Source: Cryoendolithus antarcticus (Eukaryota > Ascomycota > Dothideomycetes > Cladosporiales > Cladosporiaceae). From it: DNA of 64,000 bases. Below are positions 19,885 through 32,400 of this stretch, in pieces (position 1 is the first letter of the stretch; each line of letters begins with the position of its first letter). Where the stretch lies: contig NAJO01000008.1 in NCBI GenBank assembly GCA_002077065.1, forward strand, positions 620,001 through 684,000, in the 5' to 3' direction. A program made the translations under genes and the position numbers. The notes beneath the pieces are model-generated. The model had not been told where the DNA came from. It did no database searches and worked only from the letters and a program-made list of their open reading frames with translations.

Positions 19885-20662
19885 ATGTCCACACGCAAGA
19901 GGAAGCAGGATGAGGAGCTCGTCGAGCTGCCTGAGGATGGCAGCGACGAGGAAAGTGAGGAGGAGTGAGTTGTCCTGTTCTTCCCGTCGGAATGCGCGTG
20001 ATCAGCAAGTGCGAGGGCGAACCTATGTTGCCATTGGCGCATTGCGGAACTCGAGATATATCATACAGTGACTGACTCGACATGATCACAGGTACATCTC
20101 AGAAGGCGACGAAGACGTGTCAGAAGTTGGCAGCGAGGAGGAAGAAGAGGAAGACGATGAGGTAGAGGCGGAGGCAGCACCTGCGCGTTAGTCATTTCCA
20201 TCCTATAACCACCTCAAGACAGTACATGTACTGACTCTCGGCAGCCCCCAAAGCCAAGAAACAAAAGACCAAGCCCACCGAGGTCGTTGAGGAAGACGAG
20301 CCAGCAGGCGAGGAAGACGAGGATGTCGAGGAGGAAGATCTTGAGGACGATGAAGCTGCACCGGATAGTGATGGTGGGGCGGATGAAGATGTAAGTTCAT
20401 TGATGGGTGCGGTTGGAATTGTGCTATGTGTGCTGACTACACGATGCTGTAGGCTGCCGAGACGGCCAAGTCTAGTGGACACCTTCTTCGCGACCACTTC
20501 TCCTCATCGGCGACCTTCACCGGCGCATACGTACTCTTAATACCATCGAAGGCTTTGCAGGTCAGCGCCTTCACCCGCCACCATACCGCGCAGCCTTCCC
20601 GACCTCACCGTCGCAATCTCGTACCTCCTCCTCACAATCCATCACCACTCGGCAGCGAGTGA
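19885..20662 (+). CDS. Small, very acidic hypothetical protein
   Basis: Four exons fit in frame: 19885..19964, 20092..20186, 20245..20390, 20453..20662; 176 aa. Each intron has a GT donor (GTGAGT, GTTAGT, GTAAGT), a CTGAC branch and an AG acceptor. The protein opens MSTRKRKQDEELVELPEDGS, a probable nuclear localisation signal. It is then almost continuous Glu/Asp (SEEEEEEDDEVEAEA, EEDEDVEEEDLEDDEA) with a Lys patch PKAKKQKTK. Such composition is seen in histone or ribosome-assembly chaperones, but I do not recognise the family. The last exon after KSSGHLLRDHF is less certain and could end earlier by another splice. Confidence 0.55.
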
Positions 20663-20917
20663 GGGAGACATTTGCTTGTTCATCTCCCACTGGTAAGGCT
20701 CACCTCTGATCCTCACCACCGGTGTGACTTCACTCGCGCAGTCACGTGGTGACGCTACAGTGTACACCGCGCGGTCCACTACCTCCAATCGACACCCACT
20801 AACAACACTCATCACCAGACTGCCACTTCCATCAACCACACCCAGTCGGTCGATCGAAGCATCCTCGAAAGCACTCTTGAGATCCCACACTCGAAGCGCA
20901 ATCACTTCACTGTCGCC

Positions 20918-21829
20918 ATGGATCCATACATGACCCACCCGTCGACGGCGCTGCAGGCGAAGGAGTTCACCGCACCGGGCACCCTCTCGGGTTTCGCGGG
21001 AGGTCAGCCCAACGGGCACCTCACTCCGCCTTCATCTGAAAAAGATGGATTGGCTCAGCAGACTGGCAAGCTTGCCATCACCAACGGCGCATCGCAAGGA
21101 GGGAATGCCGTCCAGGCGGCTGGGGTGACTCCCGCCACTCCCGCTGCGACGCCAGGTGCTGTGCAAGGTGTCAGTGGTATTGTCCCGACGCTTCAGTGAG
21201 TATTGCCTTTAGTGGTGCGTGTCTCTAAGAGGACCGCTTTCTGACTGTTTCTCAAAGAAACATCGTTGCCACGGTCAACCTTGACTGTCGTCTCGACCTT
21301 AAGACCATCGCGCTGCACGCTCGCAACGCTGAGTACAATCCAAAGGTTGGCATGGACCGAGGCCAGGGTCATTGACTACATACTGACATTGATGTAGCGT
21401 TTCGCTGCGGTTATCATGCGTATCCGCGAGCCCAAGACCACGGCCCTGATCTTCGCCTCAGGCAAGATGGTAGTGACTGGTGCCAAGTCCGAGGATGACA
21501 GCAAACTCGCAAGCCGCAAGTATGCGCGCATCATCCAGAAACTTGGCTTCAACGCGAAGTTCACGGACTTCAAGATTCAGAATATCGTGGGCTCCTGCGA
21601 TATCAAGTTCCCGATTCGCCTCGAGGGCCTGGCTAGTCGCCATCACATGTTCAGCTCTTACGAGCCGGAACTCTTCCCCGGTCTGATCTACCGCATGATG
21701 AAGCCGAAGATTGTGCTGCTCATCTTCGTCTCCGGCAAGATCGTCCTCACCGGTGCGAAAGTGCGCGAGGAGATCTACCAAGCGTTCGAGCTCATCTACC
21801 CTGTGCTCTCGGACTTCCGCAAGACTTGA
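20918..21829 (+). CDS. SPT15: TATA-box-binding protein (TBP)
   Basis: Exons 20918..21195, 21258..21345, 21398..21829; 265 aa. Introns of 62 and 52 nt have GTGAGT/AG and GTTGGC/AG limits, and the phases match. The N-terminal ~92 residues are a variable Gly/Pro/Thr-rich region. The saddle-shaped DNA-binding core then has two repeats. The first runs [59 protein letters not shown]. The second runs [51 protein letters not shown]. The protein ends [11 protein letters not shown] nucleates pre-initiation complexes for RNA polymerases I, II and III. The core is essentially complete. Confidence 0.97.
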
Positions 21830-22488
21830 GCTGGTCCACGAAATGGTCTGGGGCACGAAGCATCTTGTACTACCACACGATTACTCAGCTTGCACAAACA
21901 ATGCTGCAGGGCTTTGATGCTGGCCTACTGACCGATGGCATACTGCTGACTCCTCTGTGCATTGCTTGACTGAGCTCTATCACACGAGCATGCGCAAAGC
22001 CTGGTCTACTTCACACGATTGCTTTTCTCTAGCATGGCGAGGTGTTTGGGGGTGTTTGATTTTACTCTGGCAAGGCTTCATGCATGGAAGCTTTTTACAT
22101 TTGGGTCGCTTTACAAAAAGATTGTGCTTTCCTTCTATCCTGACTAGAAGTGTGCCCGCGAGGCAGATATGGGGCGACAAGAGCGATGGGCTCTGATACA
22201 AGACTGATGACGTGGCGACGAGAGGCGGAGACCATTCTTCACTGGCATCAGTACATGCTGAGGTGGGCTTGGTAAGGAATGAGGGGCATCTAGAGCGAGT
22301 GGTGGAGACTCAGGGGTGATCATGGCTGAAGGTAGTGCACCAAATGCCAGACTATCGATCGTTCCTACACCGTTGCGCATCGTTCCGACCATTCATCTTC
22401 TTTCTCCATCCTGCTCTCGCGCGACGTCCGCGATCGTGATTAGTCTCACAGATGCTCCAGTACCATTCTCCCACTACGGAGAGAACGC
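21830..22488. other. Convergent TBP/Cid1 spacer
   Basis: 659 bp containing both 3' UTRs. T-rich stretches around 22025-22140 are typical of 3' flanks. No gene seen. Confidence 0.55.
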
Positions 22489-24213
22489 TCAGATCCCCTT
22501 CAGAGCCCCAAGAGTCGGCCAACTCTCAGCATCCTTGATATCAAACCCCTTGACCTTCGCGTCCGGTCGTTCCTGCTCAACGAAAGCGTCCATCAGCTCT
22601 CCATCGTACCCAGTAGCAAATTCACCGTTCCCTCTTGCCCTCAAAATCCTCCACGCACGTCTAAATTCATCGCGAATTGCCACGATGCCAGCATGTGTGA
22701 CCGTCCTCGCAACATTATGGCTCAGTTCGAACGGATCCTCTACGCAGAAGAGGTACCGATGCTGTACCTTCTTGCCTTCGCCTTCCTCAGTCACAGCCTT
22801 CGTCCAGCCCTTGTCTTGTTTGGAGAGCAGGCCGCCTTGTGTACGGACTGATATCACTTCGTTCATCCAGTGGAATTGCGGGTAGCCACCTTGCGATGAG
22901 TAGTACGTGAAGAAGCCAGCCAAGAGCGAGCCAACGGATTGCCGATTCGGCGTCAGTTGCCCAGCGGCCGCTGCACCCGTAATCTCGGCTTCCCGGCGCC
23001 AGAAGTCGACTGTGAAGTCGTCGACAGACGTGATATCAGCACTTTGGGGCGTGCAGTTTGAGTTAGGACGCCAGGATTGCTGTAGGTTCGGGAGCACGGC
23101 TGGACGGGCGATGTTGGTCAGGTAGTGCAGCACCATTAGGACGTAGCCGTATGAGGAGAGGGTGCCGGAGTAGGAGCTGTTGATGTGGCGTTTCTTTGCC
23201 CAGGCTTTGACGAAGAGGACGATGGGGCGGATGCGAGGGTCGCAGAGGGAGTAGCAGCGAAGTAACTGGGTGTTGTGAATGCCCAGGGGGTTGAAGAAGT
23301 TGATGTCTGATTGGATGCCGACGCCATCTTTTGGGAAGTCGAGAGCGCCACTCGTGCGCTCCCGTTTCCATGGTTCGCGGCGTGGCTTGTCGGTAGTGGC
23401 GACTCTTTCCGGAGAGCTCTTGATTGCCTGAGCTAATTCACGTACAGTTTGAGTGTCATTCTCGGGGCTAGGGCTTTCAGGAGAAGGCTGTTTTGGTACG
23501 GTGTCATCGAGAACCGGTAGCCCAAAATCGTCGTCAACGTCCTCTTCGCGCTCCTTTTTCAGGTGGAGGTCGAAGTACTTCTTATCGGGATCAAGATCAT
23601 CCCACTTTTCACGCTCCTGCCTTAGTTTGCTCAAAAGACTCATGCCAGGGGCTTGGCACACCTTGATAATGGGCACCCTGGTACGGCTCAGTAGTCGTGC
23701 ACCATAGCCAATCTGCAGTAAACGCTTCTCCAGGGCACGTGGTAGGTCGTTTTCTAGAAGGGAGAAGCATGCAGATGCATCAGAATCCTGGACCACTATC
23801 ACGAGGTCCATGTCCGATCCAGCGCTTGCAAATCCAGATTGGAAGCTCCCAAAACACTGTAGGGAGACCTTTGGTAGATGCTTTGACGCGTTGCAGACGT
23901 CGATACACACGTCTTGCAGTGCTTTGCGGAAGGTCTCCTTGTCGTCACGCTCGTATTGGGTCATTTCGACGCGTGGCAGCTCAGCTGCGGCGATTGAGTC
24001 GAGGTATCGGGTCTGTAATTGCCTCCACTGGGGCTGTCCATTTCGCTGCGGCCCGCGAGGAGGTGCTGGGTGCGCATTGGGTTGGTACAGCTGGCGACGC
24101 TGTTGCTGAGAGCCTCTGTTGAAGGCATTTGGGCCTGTAGGTCGCTGTAATCCAGGCGGTGGTGGTCGAGACGACCCCAATATCATGTTACGAACCTGGT
24201 CTTCGAGGTTCAT
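22489..24213 (-). CDS. Cid1-family poly(A)/poly(U) polymerase-like nucleotidyltransferase
   Basis: Single exon, 574 aa. After a Pro/Gln/Arg-rich start (about 1-65), the nucleotidyltransferase domain carries GSFQSGFASAGSDMDLVIVV, the GS..DxD catalytic signature of the Pol-beta superfamily. VPIIKVCQ may hold the third acidic-site neighbourhood, although the usual third Asp is not obvious there. A long charged insert (about 195-290) precedes the helical part: GIHNTQLLRCYSLCDPRIRP, VLFVKAWAKKRHIN and GTLSSYGYVLMVLHYL. The PAP-associated domain includes SVGSLLAGFFTYY and CVEDPFELSHNVAR. Relatives add A or U tails to RNAs in the cytoplasm. Whether this one prefers UTP or ATP cannot be told by eye. 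Confidence 0.9.
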   Translation of the reverse strand: MNLEDQVRNMILGSSRPPPPGLQRPTGPNAFNRGSQQQRRQLYQPNAHPAPPRGPQRNGQPQWRQLQTRYLDSIAAAELPRVEMTQYERDDKETFRKALQDVCIDVCNASKHLPKVSLQCFGSFQSGFASAGSDMDLVIVVQDSDASACFSLLENDLPRALEKRLLQIGYGARLLSRTRVPIIKVCQAPGMSLLSKLRQEREKWDDLDPDKKYFDLHLKKEREEDVDDDFGLPVLDDTVPKQPSPESPSPENDTQTVRELAQAIKSSPERVATTDKPRREPWKRERTSGALDFPKDGVGIQSDINFFNPLGIHNTQLLRCYSLCDPRIRPIVLFVKAWAKKRHINSSYSGTLSSYGYVLMVLHYLTNIARPAVLPNLQQSWRPNSNCTPQSADITSVDDFTVDFWRREAEITGAAAAGQLTPNRQSVGSLLAGFFTYYSSQGGYPQFHWMNEVISVRTQGGLLSKQDKGWTKAVTEEGEGKKVQHRYLFCVEDPFELSHNVARTVTHAGIVAIRDEFRRAWRILRARGNGEFATGYDGELMDAFVEQERPDAKVKGFDIKDAESWPTLGALKGI

Positions 24214-24729
24214 CTCTCTGATTATTTGGAGGCTCGATTATGCTAACATAAGTGTAGCTGCGAGAGCGAAGTGCTGTTGTGTATGACTTTGAGAAGACGT
24301 CAAATGAGGACACTCGCATTCACGGCAAGAACGTTCCAGTGACGTGGTTTCCTACCTTCCCTTCTCCAAATGTTTGACGCAATACGTGTGCTTCTACACT
24401 GCGCGTCCGAAACAAGAAGCTACACGAGAGCCCTCACGGAGAGACAACACTTCGCGAACGACGGGCTGACTCTGGATGGACTATGGGTTGCTTCGCTCTC
24501 CTCCCTGTCTGTGAATCGCACAGTAGCGAGTCCCGGAAGCTGATTTTCTCCGACTCCCGAAAACCAAACGCGTCGAAGCTTTCTGTAGGCGCGTAGAATG
24601 TGAAACATCAATCAACTGACTGGACTTCGTGGTAGCATCGCGTGCACAGAGGTAGGCTGTAGAGGAGCCTAGGATGTCATAGAGTCCGATATATTTTCCT
24701 GTCCCCCTCTCGTTTCTTCTCCTCACTGC
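24214..24729. other. Divergent Cid1/NUC1 upstream region
   Basis: 516 bp holding both promoters. An AT run (gatatattttc) near 24690 lies about 40 nt before the NUC1 ATG. Nothing else recognised. Confidence 0.45.
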
Positions 24730-25794
24730 ATGCCACCACCCGAAATGTCTAAATTCACCTTCGCCCTCGTCGCCGGCGCATCAGCAGCAGTAGGAGCAGT
24801 AGCAACAGCAGCAGTCTTCGGCTCACGAAGACAGCAAGAGAGTAACCTGCCCCCGGCTCCCACCTCAGCACCACCTCTCCCCACCAGAACAAGCCCTCAA
24901 TATCCCTCACCCTTCCCTCAAGACGGCCCTGGACACCCTTCAATTCCACCCGTCGACCCCTCTGGCCTCTTTCAGTACGGCTTCCCAGGACCCATCTCAG
25001 ACCTCCGCACAACCCCCTCCCTAACTTCCTCCTTCAACCGCACAACCCGCAACCCAAACTGGTCTGCCGAGCACATCACGCCCCTAAGTCTTACAATCTC
25101 CCACGGCGACCGACGGCACTCAGTCTTCACCGAAGATCCCTCCATCCCGGTGAAATTCCGCGCGAAGCTCGCAGACTACTTCCGCTCCGGCTATGATCGC
25201 GGCCACCAAGTGCCAGCTGCAGATGCGAAGTGGAGTCAAGAGGCTATGGACGCCACGTTCGCGCTGAGCAATATGTGTCCGCAGGTTGGGGAGGGGTTCA
25301 ATAGGGATTACTGGGCGCATTTTGAGGACTTCGTGAGAAGGTTGACGAGCTTCTACCCGAGTGTGAGGGTCGTCACGGGGCCGCTGTACTTGCCGAAGAG
25401 GGATCCGGTGGATAGCAAGTGGAAAGTCACGTACGAAGTCATCGGTCACCCACCGAACATTGCGGTGCCGACGCACTTCTACAAGATCATCTATGCGGAG
25501 GATGGGAAGGTGGGAGGGAACGTATCGCTTGGTGCGTTCGTGCTGCCTAACGACCGCATACCGAACGACAAGCCGTTGCAAGACTTCGAAGTGCCCGTGG
25601 AAGCACTCGAACGGGCTTCGGGATTAGAGTTCGTGGGCTTGCTGGACGAGCGGAGACGAAAGAAGCTGTGTCAGGAGATCAGCTGCTCGGTTATCGTGAA
25701 GCAGTACGCGGAGCGGCAGAAGACGTTCCAGACGCCCAATCAGCCGCCGCCTGTCAAGGGCCAGGTGCCTGCTACGACGCTGACGCAGAGGTGA
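24730..25794 (+). CDS. NUC1: Mitochondrial nuclease NUC1 (EndoG type)
   Basis: Single exon, 354 aa, close to family length. ATG 24730 gives MPPPEMSKFTFALVAGASAA; a second ATG at 24745 is possible. The N terminus is hydrophobic and Ala/Gly-rich, ending in SRR, which suits a mitochondrial targeting and membrane segment. The DNA/RNA non-specific endonuclease domain has the catalytic DRGH motif (D156-H159), the metal-binding Asn region NMCPQVGEGFNRDYW, and VVTGPLYLP. These enzymes cut DNA and RNA without sequence preference in mitochondria, and act in mtDNA turnover and apoptosis-like death. The sequence looks intact. Confidence 0.95.
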   Translation: MPPPEMSKFTFALVAGASAAVGAVATAAVFGSRRQQESNLPPAPTSAPPLPTRTSPQYPSPFPQDGPGHPSIPPVDPSGLFQYGFPGPISDLRTTPSLTSSFNRTTRNPNWSAEHITPLSLTISHGDRRHSVFTEDPSIPVKFRAKLADYFRSGYDRGHQVPAADAKWSQEAMDATFALSNMCPQVGEGFNRDYWAHFEDFVRRLTSFYPSVRVVTGPLYLPKRDPVDSKWKVTYEVIGHPPNIAVPTHFYKIIYAEDGKVGGNVSLGAFVLPNDRIPNDKPLQDFEVPVEALERASGLEFVGLLDERRRKKLCQEISCSVIVKQYAERQKTFQTPNQPPPVKGQVPATTLTQR

Positions 25795-26079
25795 ACGTGG
25801 CTTGGGTTGATCGTGGGGGGAACTTTGGTTGGCATATTTAGCGGGTCTGAAACGGGCATATGCACTGGGCATGGAGCATGTAGCGTAAACATGATCACAT
25901 CTTACTATCAGACCGACCGCGCCTCTCCGCTTTGATAAAGTGTACTCGCTTGCACAAACTGTAATCTTCTGTACAGACATGCATCTCTGTCTCGAGATGC
26001 TGCTCCTCAAACGCCCCGAACGCCAGTCTCGCTCTATCATGTCTCTCCCTCGACACGCATGCACAGGCTCCCATTTCAC

Positions 26080-26830
<751 letters not shown>

Positions 26831-27963
26831 GGTATCTAGCTATGTGCTGCGGCGCAGCAATCTCCCTGAAAGTCGTTCTGCACACTCAAGGCTCGGCGCG
26901 CACTACGACAGCGCTATGCTTCACTCAACGACCAAGCAGAATCTATCGGCGTAATGCTCAACCCCGGTCTCCGATACTGTTCTTTGATGTCTGTAGTGCA
27001 GGATTGCCTGTTGGGGTCGTATCGGTTCCACGGACCGCGCTTGGCTGGCGACAAAGGCAATCGCGTTGAGACAATGCCGTTCGCAACGGAAGTAGTGCTT
27101 GTGCCGGGAAATGGGGAGCTCGAATAGGGTACAGTACGTGGTATGGCGATGTGGATGAACGTGTGTGCTTGTTCGTTAGGTCTGACGTCGAGGGTGCCCG
27201 CGGGAAGGGGGGAGTTGGGTCCGAGGCGGTGCCAAGAGTGCTGCTTGCCACTTCACACGTGGACTGCGAGGCTGTGGTCGATCATCGAATGGATATTCGA
27301 GACCGTCCTTACGATTGCGAGTTCGTGGTATGATGCGAGTAATGCGGTCCTCACTGTGTCATGCTTCGTACGCCCACATTGGTGTTGAGTGAGATGAGAT
27401 GAGACTCCCGCCTAATGATGCGACATTCTGAGCGTACGCAACGAGGCCAAGGCTCGGGAACGATGTCGTGAAGCGATAAGGATACGATCTCTTCCATACG
27501 CTACTCTTCTCAGTCTCCCCGCCATACTCATTGTCCATCCTAAACTCTCACGCACTACCTCTGCTGCTTCCAGATCTTTACGGTTTCTCGTGGGACAGTT
27601 GACTGCGCCACAATACTATGCCTGTTTGGAGAGAGTCGGGGAGAGATGCCATCAACGTGTCAACAGCAGTTTGCTTCTGCAGGTGTCTCTCGACAGTGCT
27701 TCGACCAGGCATTCACTCTTAGGCTGCAATCCAGACTTGAAGGAGAAGTATTGCAATTTCTAGTATGGCGGAGATTTAAATGCTCCTCTCCTCGGCTGAA
27801 CAGGCGACGAATGGCACTCGTGGTGCACATGTCAGGAGCTATCCAGAGGAGGAGCTGGGAAGCCATGCCCTATCTCAGCCTTTCTGCAGCAGTGGAGCAA
27901 CCACCCCTTCACGATTTCAACAAGAATCACACAGTCGGAATCATGGAGATTGGAATGAGAAGT
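26831..27963. other. Intergenic, 1.13 kb
   Basis: Contains the SEC4 upstream region and the HGH1 3' flank. Open frames such as 26958-27251 and 27646-27960 have no family features. A short gagat repeat occurs near 27390. No RNA gene seen. Confidence 0.55.
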
Positions 27964-29212
27964 CTACAGTACCTCTATCATCTCCTCTTCCTCATCCACC
28001 TCTTCCACCCGTCCATCTCCAACTTTGCTATCTTCTCCCTCGCCTTCTTCGTCTCTCATCAGTACCTGCACCAGCCGATCACAACCCTCCCTCACCCCCT
28101 CGTCCTCCACAGCCTCATGCAGCTCCCTCACGATGGGATACACCTTCACTTCGCGCAGCCTGTTCCGCCCTTCTCTCGTAGTGGTGAGCAGCAATAGCGT
28201 CTCGAGATGCGTGACCAGGATATCGACCTGCGGCTCGCGCTTCTTGTCGTCATCTAGCAGCTGGCATTCATCCAGCATCCCGTCAGAATCCTCGGAACTG
28301 TAAGATTCCGGGCCCATAAGTGGGAGCAGTATGTAAGGAAGCAGATGAATCTCGGGCTCCGAAAGGAGTGCCGCATGGTCAGACGTCGAGAAAGCGGAGT
28401 TTTTGAGCGTGTTCGCGACGCCTCTTCGCCTGATAGTCGAGGAGTGCTCGGTGAAGACCATGATCTTCGATATCGGTACAACATCTGCATCCGACTCGCG
28501 GGGCGTCAGGAAGTGCTTTCTGCCCGCAGGAAACTTGGCGAGGTCGGAGAAGAGGTAGGAGAGGTAGTCGTAGTTGGCCTTCTTGTTGTAGGAGCCTGCT
28601 GAGCCTTTGACGAACGCATCGAGCAGTTGGTCGATGGCTAGCTTTGAGGTGGAGAGTGAGGCTACGGGGACACGGGAGAGCGTCAAGATTTTTGTGATGG
28701 AGGGAGATTTGGAGAGATTGGCTAGGAGCATGCATTGCGCGTCGGCGTTTACATCGGTGGTGGACTAGGAGTATCGTCAGATCGAACATTCGGAATGAAC
28801 CAATATAATCGCTTACGAGTATTCGAGTCAGCAAGCTCTCGAGGAATGCATCGTCGCCCGCAAGCGCTTCGAGGACTTCGGCATCGGTCGAGAGGTTTAT
28901 GAGAATTGTCAAGGCATGGGCGGCGATGGGGGTGTAGTCCTTGATCAAGAGCTTAAGATCTCGAATAGGTTCGAGCTCATTTCGTTTGAACAGACTTGGC
29001 TGAGCTGTGCTGTAGCCTACGAGGTTCTCGGTGGCTGCGATGGAATTATTAGGATTGAGTCGATATCGTCGTCGATTGATTGCTCACGTGCGCACCGATC
29101 TGACGGATGTCTTTGTTGCCGTGGTGGAGGAACTCGACTAGCTATGATATGGTCAGTTGTTGATGCGAATCGACGGATGATCATTTCATACCTCCTCAAG
29201 TTCTGTAGGCAT
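27964..29212 (-). CDS. HGH1: HGH1 (FAM203) eEF2-folding chaperone
   Basis: Four exons: 29212..29192, 29141..29096, 29034..28817, 28764..27964; 361 aa, with phases 0/1/0 consistent. Exons 1 and 2 give MPTELEE and LVEFLHHGNKDIRQI; exon 3 begins ATENLVGYSTAQPSLFKRNE. Family landmarks follow: ALTILINLSTDAEVLEAL, NADAQCMLLANLSKS, NYDYLSYLFSDLAKFPAGRK, and HSSTIRRRGVANTLKNSAF. The C-terminal part has LLPYILLPLMGPE and VRELHEAVEDEGVREGCDRL. The protein ends in an acidic tail, as in relatives. Hgh1 is an Armadillo-like adaptor that helps TRiC and Hsp90 fold translation elongation factor 2. It diverges from the golgin gene over 263 bp. Confidence 0.92.
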
Positions 29213-29475
29213 ACTTGCTACATGCCGTAACGATCGATGAGAACGACGGATCGGGCAACAAATTTACATGTGCTCGAGTTGTAGTGTGGACAGCGCGAGG
29301 CAATCCGAGCCGAGCTCCAGTGTGACAGCATCCAGTCCAGCTAATGGTAACGATGACCTCTCCAAACCTATATTGTACCACGCTTTCTTTCGCCATTGTA
29401 CTGTCGTTGTACGTTTGCTAATTTCAGGTCATGCTTATACGAAGTAATGTGTGCGCATAGCGGAGAAACCTCACC

Positions 29476-32400
29476 ATGTTCCAGGTAGGCAAGACCATTC
29501 GCGTCCTCCCCATGGACCTCGTGCTGACTCCACGATCACAGAGGCTGAAGGGCTTCAATCTCGACAATTTTCTAGACAGCAAGATCGCCGAGGAGCAGGC
29601 CAAACAGAACAAGCCTGGGCAGTCGAGTAGTCCAGCGAAGCGATCGACTAGCAATGTACGACGCGGCAGTGGAAGGACGGACTCGCCGTCGCGGAGGGCC
29701 GGGGGGAAGCTGAAAGTGCACGACGCAGATGGTGGAGATGTAGGCAAGGTGCCTGATCCGGACGACTTCGTCATTGGCGACGACGCGTCGGACATCTCAC
29801 GAGTTGCGACACCACGCCCTGTGAAGGAGGGCGATGCCGCGCCCACCGCAGATGGCACAGTTAATGGCGAGCAGAACGATACATCGCCGTCCAAGGGTAA
29901 GGAGGCAGCTCGCCCAGACGATAATCAGCTTCCCGAGGATGTCACACAGAAGCTCGCCCGGCTCGAGACTCTCAGCACGAAGTACAAAGGTATGCTCCGC
30001 AGCACCCCCCTACACCGTGATTGGCATCTTTTGTTTTACTCACAGCATTCGCTATCTACAGAGCTATTACGGAATTACCGCGCCGCACATGCTCGCGTGT
30101 CACAGACCGACGCTTTCGAGGCGACGCTTAGAGAGCACACGCCACTGGCTAACATCAGCGATCCTGGAGCGTTGGTGGAGTTCCTGAATCAGAGGGGGCT
30201 GCAGAGTGAGATGGTGCTGCAGGAGCTAAAGAGGATTACCGGAGAACAGAGGGATACTGTCAAAGAGCGAGACGAGCTGAAGGTGAAGCTGGATGAGGCA
30301 GAGCAGAAGGCGAGAGACGCGTTTGACGAGGCTGCTGGGCTGAAGAAGGAGCGCGAGGAGCAGGCTGCTGCGAAAGCGGTGGAGGCACAGAAGAGTAAAG
30401 ACGTCGAGGATGTGCCTGCGGCAGATGTAGCAAAGGCGGCGGAACCAGACGAGAAGGACGATAGCACGTTCTTCTCTTACGACAGCGATCTCGAGGCGCA
30501 GGTGAAGGAGCAGACGGAGAAGATCTCGGAGCAGCGCGCATACATTCTCGAGCTCGAGACTGAGAACGCGAGCACGCACCAGGACTTCGAGATGACTCGT
30601 CTTGATCTCGAAGCAATGAAGAACAAGATCTCCATCCGCGACCGCGAGATCACGAGCGTCTCAGATCAGCTCAAAGAGGCCCGTTCGCAGATCTCCGAGC
30701 TCGAGAAGTCCGGTGCCGCCGCACGAGAAGAGCAAGACTCCGCCGTAGGTTCCCTCGTCGCTGCCGAAGCACAATGCGTCGACATGCAAGAAAAGCTGAA
30801 GGCGTACCAGATCAATCTTCAAAAGACGCACGAGGAACTCGAGTCTAAAGCTGCTGCTGCCGAGAGTAATGCCGAGGCTGCGAAAGAGAACCTGCAAAAG
30901 TATCAGGCGGAGCATGAGAAGAATCTGAAGTTTGGCAAAATCGGAGGCGAGGCACAGGAAAAGCGGATGAAGACCTACCAGGACGTAATTGTGGGGCTGA
31001 AAGAGCAGCTTAGGCAGTCTGAGGCGGACAAGAAAGATATGGTTGCGGCTAACAAGACTATGAGTGGCCAGACGGAGGATCTTATGCTTCAGACAAAACT
31101 CATGACGTCCGAGGCAAATTCGCGTAGAGGGCTCATCGATCAGGAGCGTGCTAAGTGCGCCACTGCTATGGTCAATCAACAGCGGGCTGAGGAGCGGCTG
31201 CAGGAAGCTATCGAAGAGCGTGAGAAGGCTCTACGGCTTGCTGAGAGTAAAAAGGGTCATGAGGCTGCTGTCGCCGGGCTCAAGGGGCAGTTGAAGCGAG
31301 CTGAGAGGGACCGCGATCAGGCTTATAAGCTGATACTGAACTGTGGCAAGTGTAAGACCGAGCCAGAGGAGCCAAGTGTCGCAAGTGAAGCTCCAAGCGA
31401 GATGAGCAATACGCCGCGCAGTCGATCGCGACAAGGCTCAGACACTACAGAGCTTACGGAGTCGACGCAACCGACCGAAGTGAGCACGCCGTCAGGTGAA
31501 GTCGCGGAGCCGGACGCGGCTGACACCAAGAAGTCGAAGAAGAAGAAGAAGTCCAAGGCGAAGAAGAAGGCTGGAACAGATGAAGCCACTCCCGGTCTGG
31601 CATCTGTCGCAGAGCTTGAGAGAGCCACCGCCAACCTCAAGGACATGAACGATCCTGCAGTCATGAAGGCTATTACGGATGGCATCAAAGATCTGCAGGA
31701 CTCGCGCAATGCAGAGGATGACTCGGCCGAGCAGCTACGCCTACATCACGAGGAGATCATCGAGACACGCAACCAGACGATCAAAGATCTGGAGTTCATG
31801 CTTCTCAGTACGCGAGAGGAGAACAATAGCCATCGAGATTCGTTGCAAAAGGAGCATGAGGAAGTGCAGCGTCTACAGCTTGCGATGCAAGAACAGCTGC
31901 TCAAAGGTGCTTCGGTGGGCGAACTCGAAAAGTTACGGGAGTCGATCAAGGCGAAGGACGAGGCGATCGACAGACTAGATGCGAAGCTGAGGGGCGAGGA
32001 GGAGTTGAAGGAGGAGATCGAGATGATGCGCGAGAGTATGACGGAGCTTGCGTCGGAGGCTACTGATGCGAAGCATGCATTGCAGCTCAGAGTTGATGCG
32101 TTCAAGAAGCTGCAAACGGAATTTGATGAGTTGCAGATGGAGACTGATCAGGTGCAAAAGCAGATGAAGGACGCAGAGGCGCAACGAGATGACCTGGCAA
32201 GGCGATGTACAGGTTCAGAGACCGAGATATCGGAACTCAAGACCGCGCACGCGAGTGCTGGTACTGTAAGCTCTGGTGAGGTGCAAGGTCTGAAGGATGC
32301 CGTCGAAGCTGCCGAGAAAGAGAGTGCTGCTCTCAAGCTTGCCAAAGAGGCTGTGGAGAAGGAGCTGGAGGTGCTTAAAGCTGAGCACAGTGCAAGTGGC

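Noticed and set aside
29990..30061. Golgin residues GMLRSTPLHRDWHLLF and onward as real protein
   Set aside because: The stretch has good splice sites, breaks the coiled coil, and its removal restores YKELLRNYR.
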